NCBI GenBank assembly: GCA_026260175.1 | Contig: JAKCWW010002579.1 | Span: 1-23,877 of the forward strand | Reading direction: 5' to 3' | From: Reticulitermes lucifugus | Lineage: Eukaryota; Arthropoda; Insecta; Blattodea; Rhinotermitidae | DNA length: 23,877 bases | Shown: positions 1 through 11,800 of the stretch, one piece after another | Layout: each line of letters opens with the position of its first letter | Position numbering within the stretch: the first letter of the stretch is position 1 | Notes under the pieces: model-generated | Database searches by the model: none | What the model was told of the DNA's origin: nothing | The model's input: the letters and a program-made list of their open reading frames with translations, nothing else | Made by a program: the position numbers and the translations under genes

Positions 1-898
1 TGTACTTAGTTTTCTCAGCATTTACTTCTAGGCCAATCTCCTTACTAGCGACTACTAAAGCTTTTGTGTTTTTCTTAATAGCATGTACGCTTCCGCCCAA
101 TATGTGTCATAAGTGTTATTAATTTAAGAATGATACCACTCTCATTAAATAACTTTTCAGTTCATGGTAGTGTAGGGTTTTTCTTAAGCAGTCAAGTCAC
201 TGAATCAATCCAATTCTACCTTGGGACCCGATGGTATATTACTCTATCCTGAGTCTGTACAACCAGTACACATTTCTGTAACCTGTTTCTCTGAGCTCCA
301 TTCAATATTACCCTCTCACTCATGCACAGGTCTCTTACCACACTGACTTTCATTATGATTTTTCATAATTTCCATCCCAGGCAAAGTGATGTGACATACA
401 ACATGCATGGAAACTTATTTTGTGGTTGCCCCTCATATGCTGTCATTATTCTATCATGAATTATCACAGACACTGATGAGCGTTACAATACTCACAAGCC
501 ATAGTGCAAACACTCCTTGCATGCAAGCAGGGGACAAACAGCAATGGCAGGGATGCTATCCAAGCAGGGATACACACATTTTCCAAAAATCCAGGAGTCA
601 TCTCAAAATTCTTGGTGCCAGAAGGATGACATCGAGCAAGTTTCACACTGAAGACCCACAAATGTTAGGTGCCATGGTACAAAATTTAGTTGTCCAGGTG
701 ATCTGGCACCTGGGATTCGTGCACTCCTGTATCCAAGAATTAGTGGGCAAACCCCAGTTACGGTAGCAAGCCACATGGTCTACATTGACACTGATGTCCT
801 CTGTGGCAATCAGGGTGTTAAATAGTTCTATCTTTGAGCTTTTTGCAACCAAAACTGGATCACTTATAATCTTTATTTAATCCTCATTAAGCTCTCTC

Positions 899-951
<53 letters not shown>

Positions 952-1684
952 TGCTGAATAATGCACATGTTGGTGTCAGTCCTTTCTTACTTTCTGAAAG
1001 TTTTATGTGGTTAACATATGTGACACTTACAAAGTAAAACCTATGTACAGGTCCAAAACAAAATCAGACAACACCACAATATTTTTTCCACTTCATACAG
1101 GTTTACATTTAACATTAAAGCATTCTGCCTACATTTTATTGATGTTTGGGCTTAATTCTTTTGCACCTGTGGCAGGAATGTAGCTCCAGAAAGTTAAATA
1201 TAAGAGAAAACTGTATGAGAAGCAAACAATACATTTTTAGTACACTATTTTCTGTTAGATTCCTATGTTTTATTTCCCTTATTTTAAACTGATTCTGCTG
1301 TTCATTGCAGATAATTTTACTTCCTTATTATATATTCTTAGGATCCAAAAAATTTCATGATCAAAATAGGTTTTCATTTAAGCCAGATTTTACTGTAAAC
1401 AGGCATCCCTCAACCCACATGATTTCAACTGATGCAAATTTCACATTAATGCAATTTCATAAAAATTAATTTAGTTAGGACTAAAAATAACAAGTATACA
1501 TACGAATGACTTACAAACAGTAAAAAAAAAAAAAAGAATTACAGTTATCTAAATTACACACCTGCCAAAGCAAATTAATTCCAGTGAAGCAAAAGGAGTA
1601 AAAATATTTTAAGTGACATTTCTAGGTATGTGAGCACTCTGGGAATTAAACTATCATGTGAACCAGGCAGCATGCCTTGCTTAC
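1..1684. other. Left flank, probable intron of the unidentified gene
   Basis: AT-rich DNA without a convincing exon on either strand. Near 1396-1470 there is a stretch beginning CAGGCATCCCTCAACCC whose wording resembles a pogo/Tigger terminus, but no partner end was found. A 69-codon minus-strand frame around 643-852 has no recognised features. Confidence 0.5.
903..948. repeat. (TA)n microsatellite, about 23 units
   Basis: An uninterrupted TA dinucleotide run. Likely polymorphic in length. Confidence 0.97.
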
Positions 1685-2902
1685 CTGATGCATGATGGTA
1701 CATATCCGAATTCATACAGCCTCCAGGGCCTCCAGAACCTGTATGTAATATACCCATGTTAATGGTGATGATTCTCAATTATGTATTAAGAATATAACAG
1801 AAAATAAAACCCATAAAATATGCTGCATTTAGGGAGAACCCCGTAATTGTCTATAATTAATCTCCTACATGTTTCTGCCCTCCTGGGCCACTATCAAGAA
1901 GCAAAGAGGGCCAAAACATGTAGGAGATTAATTACAATTACAGGTTCTCCCTAAATACAGTGTATTATGTTTGTTTCAATTTCTGTGATTTAATAAAAAA
2001 ATACACAGTAGTATGCAATGCTACAACATACAAATATAACATTTAACAAGATAACAAATGCTATAAGATACGAATATAACATTTAACAAGATGACAAATT
2101 CTGATAAGACCTATATCTACATCTGCTATATCCAAAGACAGAGGCATCTGGTTCCTCCAAACTGTTGATACTCATCTACCCAACTATAGTGTGGCATAAT
2201 ATAACATAATAATCCTTATGTTTGCTGCCAAGAAAACCTCAAATCCAATTACTTATACTCTGTCACAGGAAGTGGTGAAAAATACCACTGTAAATAAATC
2301 ATGAAAATACAACTGATCATTATGAATTATTAAATATTAGACTAGCAATACAAAATTTAAAATCCGAGTACTTTTTATTGGAAGAAATGTGGGCCAGTTA
2401 ACATAAAAATATGAGAGGAAGTATGCATACAATAAAAACAATTTTTAAATTCTGAAATATAAAAGTGGGACTGTACAGAGGCCACACAATGGTTGCAATA
2501 CTACCACTATTTAAACATATGTATAATGTACCACCACTTAGTTATAACTGAAACTTTGGCATTCCCCCCCCCCCTTCCCTTGTCAAATAATCGCAACAAA
2601 ATGATTTACCTAACCTTACCCAAGACCAGGAGTACGTTATCAAGGCGTGAATCAAATACTCACCCTTCTTACAGAATTTTGAAATACAAACACCATTACT
2701 TACAACAATTAATAACATCAGTCACAATAGAATAAAACATACAGTATAAATCTTCAGTATCTGAATCTCGTTGCGCGTTGTGATGAATTTAAATTGAAAT
2801 TACAATGCTATAATACAGATTATCGCGCCAACTTTAGAAACCCTGGCAATTTCTAGTACGAAGCGGTTATTTACCTTTATTTACATACATACCGGCCTTC
2901 AT
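1685..2902 (-). CDS. Unidentified gene, first two coding exons (N-terminus; continues off left edge)
   Basis: Exon 1 carries ATG AAG GCC G (2902-2893) followed by a GTATGT donor; an in-frame TAG lies 30 bases upstream, fixing the start. Exon 2 (1738-1685, 54 nt) has a TACATACAG acceptor and GTAAGC donor. Joined, they read MKAGSGGPGGCMNS, then DMYHHAS and one base of the next codon. The phases fit, both donors are good, and a CpG-richer region sits upstream. The Gly-rich start looks disordered. I do not recognise the protein and see no third exon before position 1. The intron (1739-2892) contains a foldback element, a 40-bp duplication and nothing else coding. Two tiny exons are limited evidence, so this is a probable rather than certain gene. 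Confidence 0.55.
1823..1960. repeat. Foldback hairpin element with degenerate hammerhead-like core
   Basis: The two arms (about 1823-1882 and 1905-1960) are near-perfect reverse complements, both containing TTAGGGAGAACC, TTAATCTCCTACATG and GCCCTC, with a loop of about 22 nt. On the minus strand, parts follow one another as in a hammerhead: CTTC, TTGATAG, GGCCC-AGGA-GGGC, GAAAC, ATGTA, GGAG. The core is not canonical (CUGAUGA replaced by UUGAUAG). Confidence 0.85.
2018..2097. repeat. Tandem duplication, 40-bp period, 2 copies
   Basis: Copies 2018-2057 and 2058-2097 both start ATGCTA and share AATATAACATTTAACAAGAT, with a few substitutions. Confidence 0.9.
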
Positions 2903-2904
2903 CT

Positions 2905-3420
2905 TAGTGAGTTCATAGCAGAAATCATTTATCTAATCTAATCAGAAAGTGGCAACTTTTGACAAGATAACACATTATAAATAAACACTAACACTCAACA
3001 AACTCCTAATCATAATTTGCACTAAACTCCTCGTCACATCCTAATCACAAGCGCCTGACCACATCACCCGGTCTTGGCCGGTCCGATCCGGTCGATCAAT
3101 CAAAGGAACAATTTTCCCGTCTCGCTGTACAGCAGATCGAATGGCATTTAAACATGAGTCACGGAGGCTCCGAAGTCCGCAACATGCATTCGATTGATTT
3201 ATTGTTCACCGCTATATTACCCACGGAACAGCATACTCAGCCCCGGTCGATCCCTAGTTCCACGGATAATTCTCAACTGCCACGGGGACTGGAAAATCAG
3301 AGAGTATCGTGTTGACCGGCCTACATCTGTGGTATTGACTACCAAAACGTCCAGAAGAGGCGCCGCTGCCCATTGCCATAGTAAAACTCGTCTGCGTGAC
3401 ATGTGCTATATTCACTTTGG
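2905..3420 (-). promoter_or_regulatory. CpG-richer 5' UTR / promoter region of the left gene
   Basis: Between about 3030 and 3400 CpG dinucleotides are visibly denser than in the AT-rich surroundings (for example CGGTCTTGGCCGG, GATCCGGTCGATC, GGCGCCGC). It lies just upstream of the ATG at 2902 on the minus strand, so it is a likely promoter and transcription start zone. No exact start site or TATA box is claimed. Confidence 0.4.
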
Positions 3421-6400
3421 TTTAATTAATCATGCACCTGTTCACTTCAGTGTCAGAACACACAAGCTGAGTGGCCACCGGCTTTGTAGCAAATATGATC
3501 ACAGATCTTGATGATGCTATCAGATTATTCTGGTTTTGGAAGTAAATTCTGTCCAGACCGCTGTATGGTCATGAATTTAACCGATACTCGGATGATACAT
3601 GAACATGTGGATCCAACAGTTTTAGTTTTCTATGCACCTCAACTCAGAAACAATGTAACTCCCTATGCCAGACTTAAAAAGTTACCAGTACTCATACTTT
3701 TCTTGATGCAAGAATGAAACGTGGCACATGACGGACATCAGTGGCATGCATCAAAGGGGAAGGGGGGGAGAGAAACGAAAAGATGCGAATGTCATAAATG
3801 TGCTGCACAAAATGTAGAAATGGAATAAGCACAAGAAATACATGCAGTTAAAATTTGTTTGTGGCGGTGATGATTCGTATCAATGTTCTGGGTTCTAACA
3901 TACCATAATGTGGTCTGTGGTTATTAACATTTCAGAATAGCCTGCCTTCAGGACAATTATTCTCCTCTGAAATGTTATCAACCTACCAGACTACAATGTC
4001 ATATCACAACCCAGAAGACCACAATGCAAACAGCACAGTGTTTCAAATGAATGAAAATGAACTATGTTTCATGGAAAAGCACAAATTTCAAAATGTCTCA
4101 TACAGAGAAGGCACAACATATTCCACCAACTCGGCCATCTGTCATATGTGGCACAACAGGACGTGATGTCCACAATAAATCATTCAGGGTCCAGTAGATG
4201 GAACTCCCAGAGGCTTCACAATCAAACACTATTCTGTACCTCACAGACTTTCATTCCTAAAATGTACAAAATGTATATCTATTCAGTAACCAAGAATTAT
4301 ACAGGAACTCAGAACACCTCCTAGTGGTAAGCTCCACACATTATTCAGGCAAGTCCTGATGGATGTACTGTTGCAGTCCATTACCTGTGGTTGCCTTCAA
4401 GGGGTCCTCCATTTCTTTTTGTGGAGGATGGTGGGCAAGCAAAGAGGCAAATCATTCAGCAATTATGTAAAAAAAGACCTATTAGGCCAGAACACATTTT
4501 ATGTATGCGCAATCAAGTTGAAATGGACGCTGTTTCCAATTCACCCAGTTAATGTATTTACACCGACAGTAATCTCTATAGCAGCGAAGATTAATCTACC
4601 CATGGTCTGGGCTGTCTTTCAGCCATGAATTCAACCACAGCTACAGTTATGAGTCCCACAGAGTACTCTGGTGCATTGCGAACTTCAGGTCCTCACACAG
4701 GTGGGTATCAGATTACAGTCTCCTGGCATGTGATGCTGTATAGGTTCGCAAATGTGTACCATTTCAAACCCATCTGTGAAAGTAGAGTAACACTAAAATG
4801 ACTGTAACCTTAATTCTGGTGTTCAAAATTAACTGAGACCACTTTTCTACCACGGCCAGCTATTTTATTCCCCTCACTGCAGGTAAATTTTACCACATGG
4901 TATGGTCAGTGTCATGTAATTACTACCTTTGCTTCCAGGGGAAACTTATAAATCTGATACTCTTTATGCTTGCCCATGTATCCATTTTGGAACCAATAAT
5001 AAAATGCCCATTTTTTAAATTCATGCTGATATTACAAGCTTTACTCACTGAAAAATGCACACATGCATGCTGTTGTCAAAGAAAATTTCCTTTGTAAGTC
5101 ATCTGTTGATACAAACAGTTTCAAGTAATGAAAAAGAACTCTGAAAAAAGGAATCCATTCATATGACAGTAAAAGGATCATATCACTTACACAGACTGAT
5201 TAAAAAAAAGGGGGGGGGCTGTTATACATTAATCAGCACTGGAAAGTAAGTCACATAAACGCTTTCTCAAAACTGGACATCATTAAAATGGGAGGCGAGA
5301 TGGGGGGAACCCAACTTAGATAATGTGAAATTGATGGGACAGGAGAGAGCACTTATTAGGATTAGAACCCACAGAAATGCAAGTATAAAAAATTACATTA
5401 AGAATGTCCTCAGTGAGTATAACTGGCAAAGGTCTCCTCACAAAAAGACATTCTATGAGCAGAAAAAAGTCTTATGTTTGTATGATGGTGTGTGCTCTTA
5501 TGCCAGTAAATGCTCTTTACAAACAATGTAAATCTACACTTACACCTCACAAGGCCCAAAATATGCATACAGAAGAGCACAAACTCAGAGTCTGCTTCAA
5601 AATTAAAACACAAACCATATAAATGCAATGTTTCTTTACCTCTTTCCCTCCCAGTGAACCAACTGAGCCATAGGGCATGTTGTCACAACTAACAGATGCT
5701 TAAATGCTGTAGTCCATTTACATGTAATTCATGTGTTACTGATGTAAAGTCATGCAAAATACCTGATTTTCAAACACTTTCTGATTCACATCTTGGATAC
5801 AAGTCTCTCAGTTTATTAAATTTTTATGAAATGGCTGTGTTCATACACAGGCTCATGCAGTAAGAATGAATTATTTTGCTGTGTAGTGTTCAACAGTCCC
5901 CATAATGAGAAGCATTCTGTCATATGCATGTAACTCTTGATGATTTGACATTACCTTACGTATGTTGCTCCTTCTGATTATTTCACTAGAAATGTCAGGG
6001 TTTCTTTATGCTTGAAAGAAATGCCTCCTGTTCACAACATATTCACCCAAAAACTCTAGGCCAGCAATTCCCAAACTTTAGAATTCCATGAACCTCTCTC
6101 TATAAAAACAACATGCAAACTGTCACCACAAGTTGATGTTTTACCTTCTATGAATTCCTTTCTTACATGTCCCTTTCTTTTCTTCAGGTACTAACTTGAT
6201 TTACCCATCTGCACAAAACTGAACCTTCAGATGGTGATTCACAAATGATTTCCCTTCTGAAAGGATGCAAATTCATCTTACCATGTGTCTGGAACCTACT
6301 GCAAACATTTTCTCTGAAACAGATCAACATTATTTTTCTGAATAATCTTTAAATAATAATACTGTCACTCAAAAACCTGCCACTACACATTTTTATCCTC

Positions 6401-8238
6401 TGACCAAGCAACACATTTCATGGGGTTCACAAATCACAGTTCGGGAACCACTGTCCTAGAGAGAAAGAGGGGGGGAAAAAAAACCTTATGGGATGCTGAA
6501 GTGCCATATTGCTGATGGTTTATTCTTGTACTTGACCACACTTGTGATGTGGGGAGATGATGAGGTATAGGTAGGCTTGGTAGAATTCACAAATTCCTGG
6601 CCTTCAAACATGACAACAGGTATAAAACTCTGTATGTTTTTTATTTGGCATTGAGTAACTAGTGCTTTGTACAAAGACGGCCTAAGCTTAATATATGACA
6701 TAAAGAAACAACAGAACATGTAAGGCTCAACCATTACAAATGGAGTTAAAATCAATGGGCAAAGATCACACTACATACAATCTGCTGTTTGTCTTAGGAC
6801 AGCACCATACAACCAAAGATGCCAGAAGATGAACAGTTCATTCTTAATAAATAAAATTCTACCAAGCCTAGGTATGAGGAGGTATGAGAAACCAGTGCCA
6901 CATTACGGTACCAGTCAGACTTGTATATTCTCAACACACTGAAGCCTCAGCTGTACACTAAACCAGTCTGTCCATCTGCCGCTTGGCGACACATTGACCA
7001 TGCACACACCACACATTCATTCTCACACACTCACACACTCTTTCCTAGCAGTTGGAATCAGTAAAACAATTTTCATGCAAGCCCACGGCTTGTACCTCAA
7101 ACCTCCCTTGTGGTTTCACTCACAGCAACAGTATATGTTACAAAGCATCCGAGCAAGGTCACTTTTAAAAATAACTTACAATAGCCTTATTATTTTCTAT
7201 CAAAAAAGAGGAGAAAATAAGACATGATTAAAAGTTTGATTCAATTTGAGTTGCCTTTCCTTTTTCTCCCATTTCACTTCTTCGGACTGCTCTGGTTTCC
7301 AGATTCTTCAGCGACAATAAAAAGTGATCCTTCAGGAAATCAACATAATTACAATGGTAGAAAAAAACCGACAAAAAAGTTGACTGTACACATGTGGTCA
7401 ACGATGGAAGCAGAAAGCATCATCAGCGGGAGACAGAGAAAGAGAGTTGGAGAGAGAAGTGTTGAAATATTCATGGAATACTTCCACACATTAGGGGTCA
7501 GTTCGCTCGCTCGTACTTCTTCCTTCCGTGTATGTTCGCTAAAGCTTTAAACTACGTATTTATAAGTTTCACTTTTATTATTAATTATAATGGTCTCAAT
7601 ATTACTTTTCCACACACGGGAGAATAACAAAACAAACACATCCCCACTTCCGCGAGCATTGTACAGAAGATGAAAAAACCAAAGTCACCGGACAGTAGGT
7701 GTTTTCCGCCACCTCTTGTCCGATTGTTCCTTCTTTGTTTGGTGATGTTAGGTCAGATGACGATGCACTGGTCAATAAACACTGATCATCCCATCATGGA
7801 GGCAAGGGGGGGAGGAGGTAACATTAATATATGTACACGGGGGGGACCCCCTCACCACCTTTCCAGTATGCCCCTGCCAGAAGCATCAGTCTTCTACTGC
7901 TGTCGGCAGCAACACTGCCACTCTTTAACGAGGAACTTCATCAACACTGCACAATGGTTAAGTAAATGTCTCTCAATCCACAGCACAGCAAGACAATCTA
8001 GGTTCACTTTGAGAATTAAGCACCGACTGTGATCACTGTCTTTATATTATGTAGTCCAGGGCCATTGTTTTCTAAACTCAAATAAGACTTGTTGATTATG
8101 TTTCCTGCTTTGAAATGAAACACTGATCAAAGTGGAAAGCAACACAGCAATGGTGACACTTACTTCAGAAAATGGCGTAAGTAAACTGTACCCTAAGAGC
8201 GGCCTGCCAGAGGTAATACCACCAAATTTTAAGAAGCA
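3421..8238. other. Intergenic region between Tlk 3' end and the left gene
   Basis: About 4.8 kb with no reading frame that I can assign. Only short, unrelated frames occur. It holds a hAT-type MITE (6062-6453), mononucleotide runs such as A8G9 near 5204-5219, a CA-rich patch at 6999-7040 and G-runs near 7807-7850. The rest is unremarkable AT-rich DNA. Confidence 0.6.
6062..6453. mobile_element. hAT-type MITE, 392 bp
   Basis: The ends are inverted: left starts CAGCAATTCCCAAAC and the right, reverse complemented, starts CAGTGGTTCCCGAAC, the form of Charlie/Buster-like hAT termini. Each end is flanked by a CTAG-centred octamer (CTCTAGGC on the left, TCCTAGAG on the right) consistent with a diverged 8-bp target duplication of the nTCTAGAn type. 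No transposase frame is inside, so it is non-autonomous. Confidence 0.75.
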
Positions 8239-8638
8239 TTTATTTTTTGGAGGTAATTTTTGGTGTGGGCTCTAGAAGAAGCTATGGGTTACATCTCCAC
8301 ATTCCGCAAACCATGGAGCCAAGACCAACAAAATGCTGCGTTATCATGTCACACTGTATAATCTCAAGATGGAGAAGAATCGAAACAAATCATTCACAGT
8401 ATTTTCAACAATCAATCTGCCTTTCATTGATACTGACAAGATCGTTCTGCATGGCCCTGAATTCCATCCCACAAACTCATTAATCTTTCTTTCTTTGCTG
8501 CCATGTTAACAAAGGCTGCCTTTTGCAGGAGATGGAGTTACACTTGCTGCCAGGTTAGGCTGAGAATGTTCCGCTAGAGGCCGCACGGGAAGCCAGGTTC
8601 TTTCTGATGGCCACATCGCTGCGTCGCCTCCTTGGTCA
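8239..8638 (-). other. Tlk: Tlk 3' UTR with candidate poly(A) signal
   Basis: No further coding sense is seen left of the Tlk stop. An AATAAA on the minus strand sits at 8244-8239, about 395 bases past the stop, followed by a T- and G-rich stretch that could be the downstream element. Another AATAAA-like AT-rich block lies near 7570-7590, so the UTR could be about 1 kb instead. Confidence 0.4.
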
Positions 8639-8863
8639 CTAGGAAGAGCTCGACGCATTCATACCACTGAACATCCCAGTACTGAATGATGTCTGCTGTT
8701 GTTGCTGTTGCTGCTGTTGGATCTGCTGCTGCTGTTGCTGCTGCTGGTTGCTCGCCTGTCGACCATGCTTTGGCATTGGGGGCTGCAGGTACTCGTGCCT
8801 GGCCAGGGAGAACACGTCAATCCGGTCTTCTTTGCGATATGCTAGGCAACTTCTGATGAAGCT
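8639..8863 (-). CDS. Tlk: Tlk terminal coding exon with Q-rich tail and stop
   Basis: A 225-nt coding part (74 codons plus TAG at 8641-8639) after a TTTTTCATAG acceptor. [20 protein letters not shown] finishes the kinase C-lobe; [17 protein letters not shown] follows; then 8 Gln, one Ile, 9 Gln, and the end [17 protein letters not shown]. The short Ser/Met tail after a Gln stretch resembles the end of Drosophila Tlk, which supports insect origin. Confidence 0.97.
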   Translation of the reverse strand, partial: SFIRSCLAYRKEDRIDVFSLARHEYLQPPMPKHGRQASNQQQQQQQQIQQQQQQQQQTSFSTGMFSGMNASSSS

Positions 8864-11800
8864 CTATGAAAAAGAACCCAAATATACTTATGTGTTTACT
8901 GAGTAATGGCTTTCAGAATGCTAAACAAGGAACAACAATAATAAAAGCATTTGTATTAAGTGGGCCTGAAGTTAAGCCCTAAAGACAACTATTATTCTGC
9001 ACTGCCTCTGTTTACATAATGCTATTTTCAAGTTTGAGTAACATGCCTCATTGCTTCAAAAATAAAGTAAAAAGGTGTGTCTGTCCACTCATTAAGGCAT
9101 ATATGGGGAGCAGAGGTATAGCTCCACTCACTCATAAGCTTGGCACTAGATGGTGGTAAGTAGTCAACTTCATGTCCTAGCTGCTTCACCCCTGGGAATG
9201 AACCCTGGTATCCACCAAATAAGAAAATGGGTGGGCCCCAGATCTGGTCTGGACAGTTTTGGAGAAAATAAAATTTCTTGCCCCTGCTGGGATTCAAACC
9301 CTGGACCATCCAGCCTGTAATTAATAGCTATACCAAGTACCCTATCTCAGCTCCATGCTTCAAAAATACAGTAACCAGAACAAAATTGTACCATATAATT
9401 CTCTGACAATGTGTAACGTGTGAATCATCACTGATAAGTATTAGAACTTTTCCCATTGTCACCGAGTATAAAACATACAACAATAACGGCACAATATGAT
9501 TCTTTGAGAATGGTGTAACACGCAAAACATCACTTGTATGTATTTGAACTTCTTACACCGTCACTGCGTATAAAACACACAACACTTAACTGTACCATTC
9601 ATTGGAATTTCATTTGGTCTTCTCTCAGCTTCCTAACAGAGTTCCCACACAAGGTATTATAAACAGCAAGGGCAAAATAAAACTCCTGATAATAAACACG
9701 AGCACAGAACAAACCTCAAAAAGCATATAAAACAATGGCAAGACCCATCTTTTATAAGCATCAGAAAGGATAACAGAAGATAACTGAAGATATTAGAAGG
9801 AATATATATTATTATTATGGAATTTGAAACTATAGAAATAAATTAAGGGATCATACTTCAAGGTATGATAAAAATCACATCCCAGAAATAGTTATGAATA
9901 TCCTCCACAGGTACAGATGGAAGACCTTACCTTTGCTTCATTGCTGACTGTAGGCTTGTTCGCAAACTGCACCTCTGTGGCCTTCAGAATTGTGTTCTCC
10001 TCCAAGATGGTGGCTTGAGATTGGTTGTGTCCAAAAGGCTACAATATCCAACAATACAGAACATCAACCCCACTACCAATACACTGGTTCTACAAGAAGT
10101 ATTAAAAACAACAAGTAAACACTTCCATATATATACATGGTGACAGAAACTCTTTTTAACCTATATACTATTAGATAATTTTTTACATGAATTATTAAAT
10201 AAACTCATGGAAAATAAAACTTGAAAAGCATAGAGACCAAGGTGGCCAAAGTCCTTAAGAAATCAATCTTTCATCATGAAACTCTATGAGGTAGTCCAGC
10301 AGGTATAACTCACACTACAGAACTATTTTCTCAGCTGACATACATACCTTCTTGCCATACAAACACTGATAAAAAATAACTCCCACACTCCAGACGTCAA
10401 CCTTGGATGAGATTTTTGGAGGGTTCTTTCCGACCACAAAACATTCTGGGGGAAGGTACCAGTAGGTGCCAGCTCCTTGCGAGGTTAAGTCCATTCCATG
10501 GTCGGGGTTATAGTTTTCCTCATCCATTACTTTACTGAGCCCAAAGTCTGTAATTTTTATTTCACCACAAACATTCCCTTCTGTTAGAAGGATGTTACCT
10601 GAAAAAAATACATCACGCATTCATCATTTAATGTTTGTTTATTTAACACTGCTTTATGAACTACACATGTCATACAGAAGTACTCAACACAACTACAAAT
10701 TCTGAACTGGAAGTAGTAGTGGCCTATTTTAGGATTCTACTCCTTTCCAAGCTTCAAGACAAACCACGAACCCATCCACAAAGGACAGACCACAAATAAC
10801 AGCTGCCATATATCATCTAAAAAATATTAATTACCTCAGCATGCAGCCAACAACATACTGTATCGTAACCATTATGAGTGACTTCTATGACAGGAGGACA
10901 CACAGCACATACAAATTACTGATATTTTAGTCACAACCTACTGGATTATACATGTGGTGAAGTACAGACAGCAGCAAAAGCCAAGTTACCGTATTTACCC
11001 AACTATAAGACAAGAATATTTTCCTAATTCATCACCTCAAAAACGGGGGAGTCGCCTTACACTTGCACAAAAAATTAAATACATTCTGCATAGGCACTAT
11101 CCTGGACTATGGGGGTGGGAGGGAGTTGTCGCATGTGCAGGGTCATTGTATGCCTACCTCGAGACAACACTGGTATGAAAAGGAGTACTTACAAAGATTA
11201 ACTTTCTAGGATATGTCCCACAAAGGCTGCAGTCTATCAACAATTCTGTGAAAGCCTCAAATCACACAGAGTGCTTATGTCACCACATATTACTTCACTT
11301 CCTACTCTGATAAAATGCATGGCAAAGGAAGCTCACACCATGTCCAACTAATATGACAGCGAGGTTTCAATGTTTCAGACAATGGTGTCACGTTAAACAC
11401 AACTATGATTTTCGCGTAATGCCATTCAGCAACTACGACTTCTGTAAAATCAGCTCAATGAGAGTCAAACTTTACTTAGGAGCATAACTAGCAGCATAAA
11501 TGAATTACTACTTGTACTTTCCATATTTATTGTACAATTTGGGTCAGATCCACTGTTAGAGATATGAACATAACAATGTTAGGTACTGGTGGGTTTCATA
11601 AAAAAATGGGCACAGGGAAGGGTGTATTTTTTTCTGGATGTAAATGTAATTACATTTACCGTGTACCATGAGATTTTATATCTAAAGAATGCCCTGGTAA
11701 AGACTGCACACTATATGTTTATTGTCCAACGAATGTACACTTTTATTCACTATTAATTTGTGTAACACAGTCCTACATGTTTCGAACCTTATCCCGATTC

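Noticed and set aside
407..766. 119-codon plus-strand frame near the left edge and the overlapping minus-strand frames
   Set aside because: No recognised domain, no splice-site support linking it to the left gene, and composition like its surroundings.
3194..3511. Plus-strand 105-codon open frame in the CpG-richer region
   Set aside because: No recognisable motif or domain. It lies in the putative promoter region, and GC-richer DNA has fewer chance stops.
10986..11178. Complete DNA transposon starting TACCGTATTTACCC
   Set aside because: Only one end resembles a known terminus; no inverted partner was found within the following kilobase.
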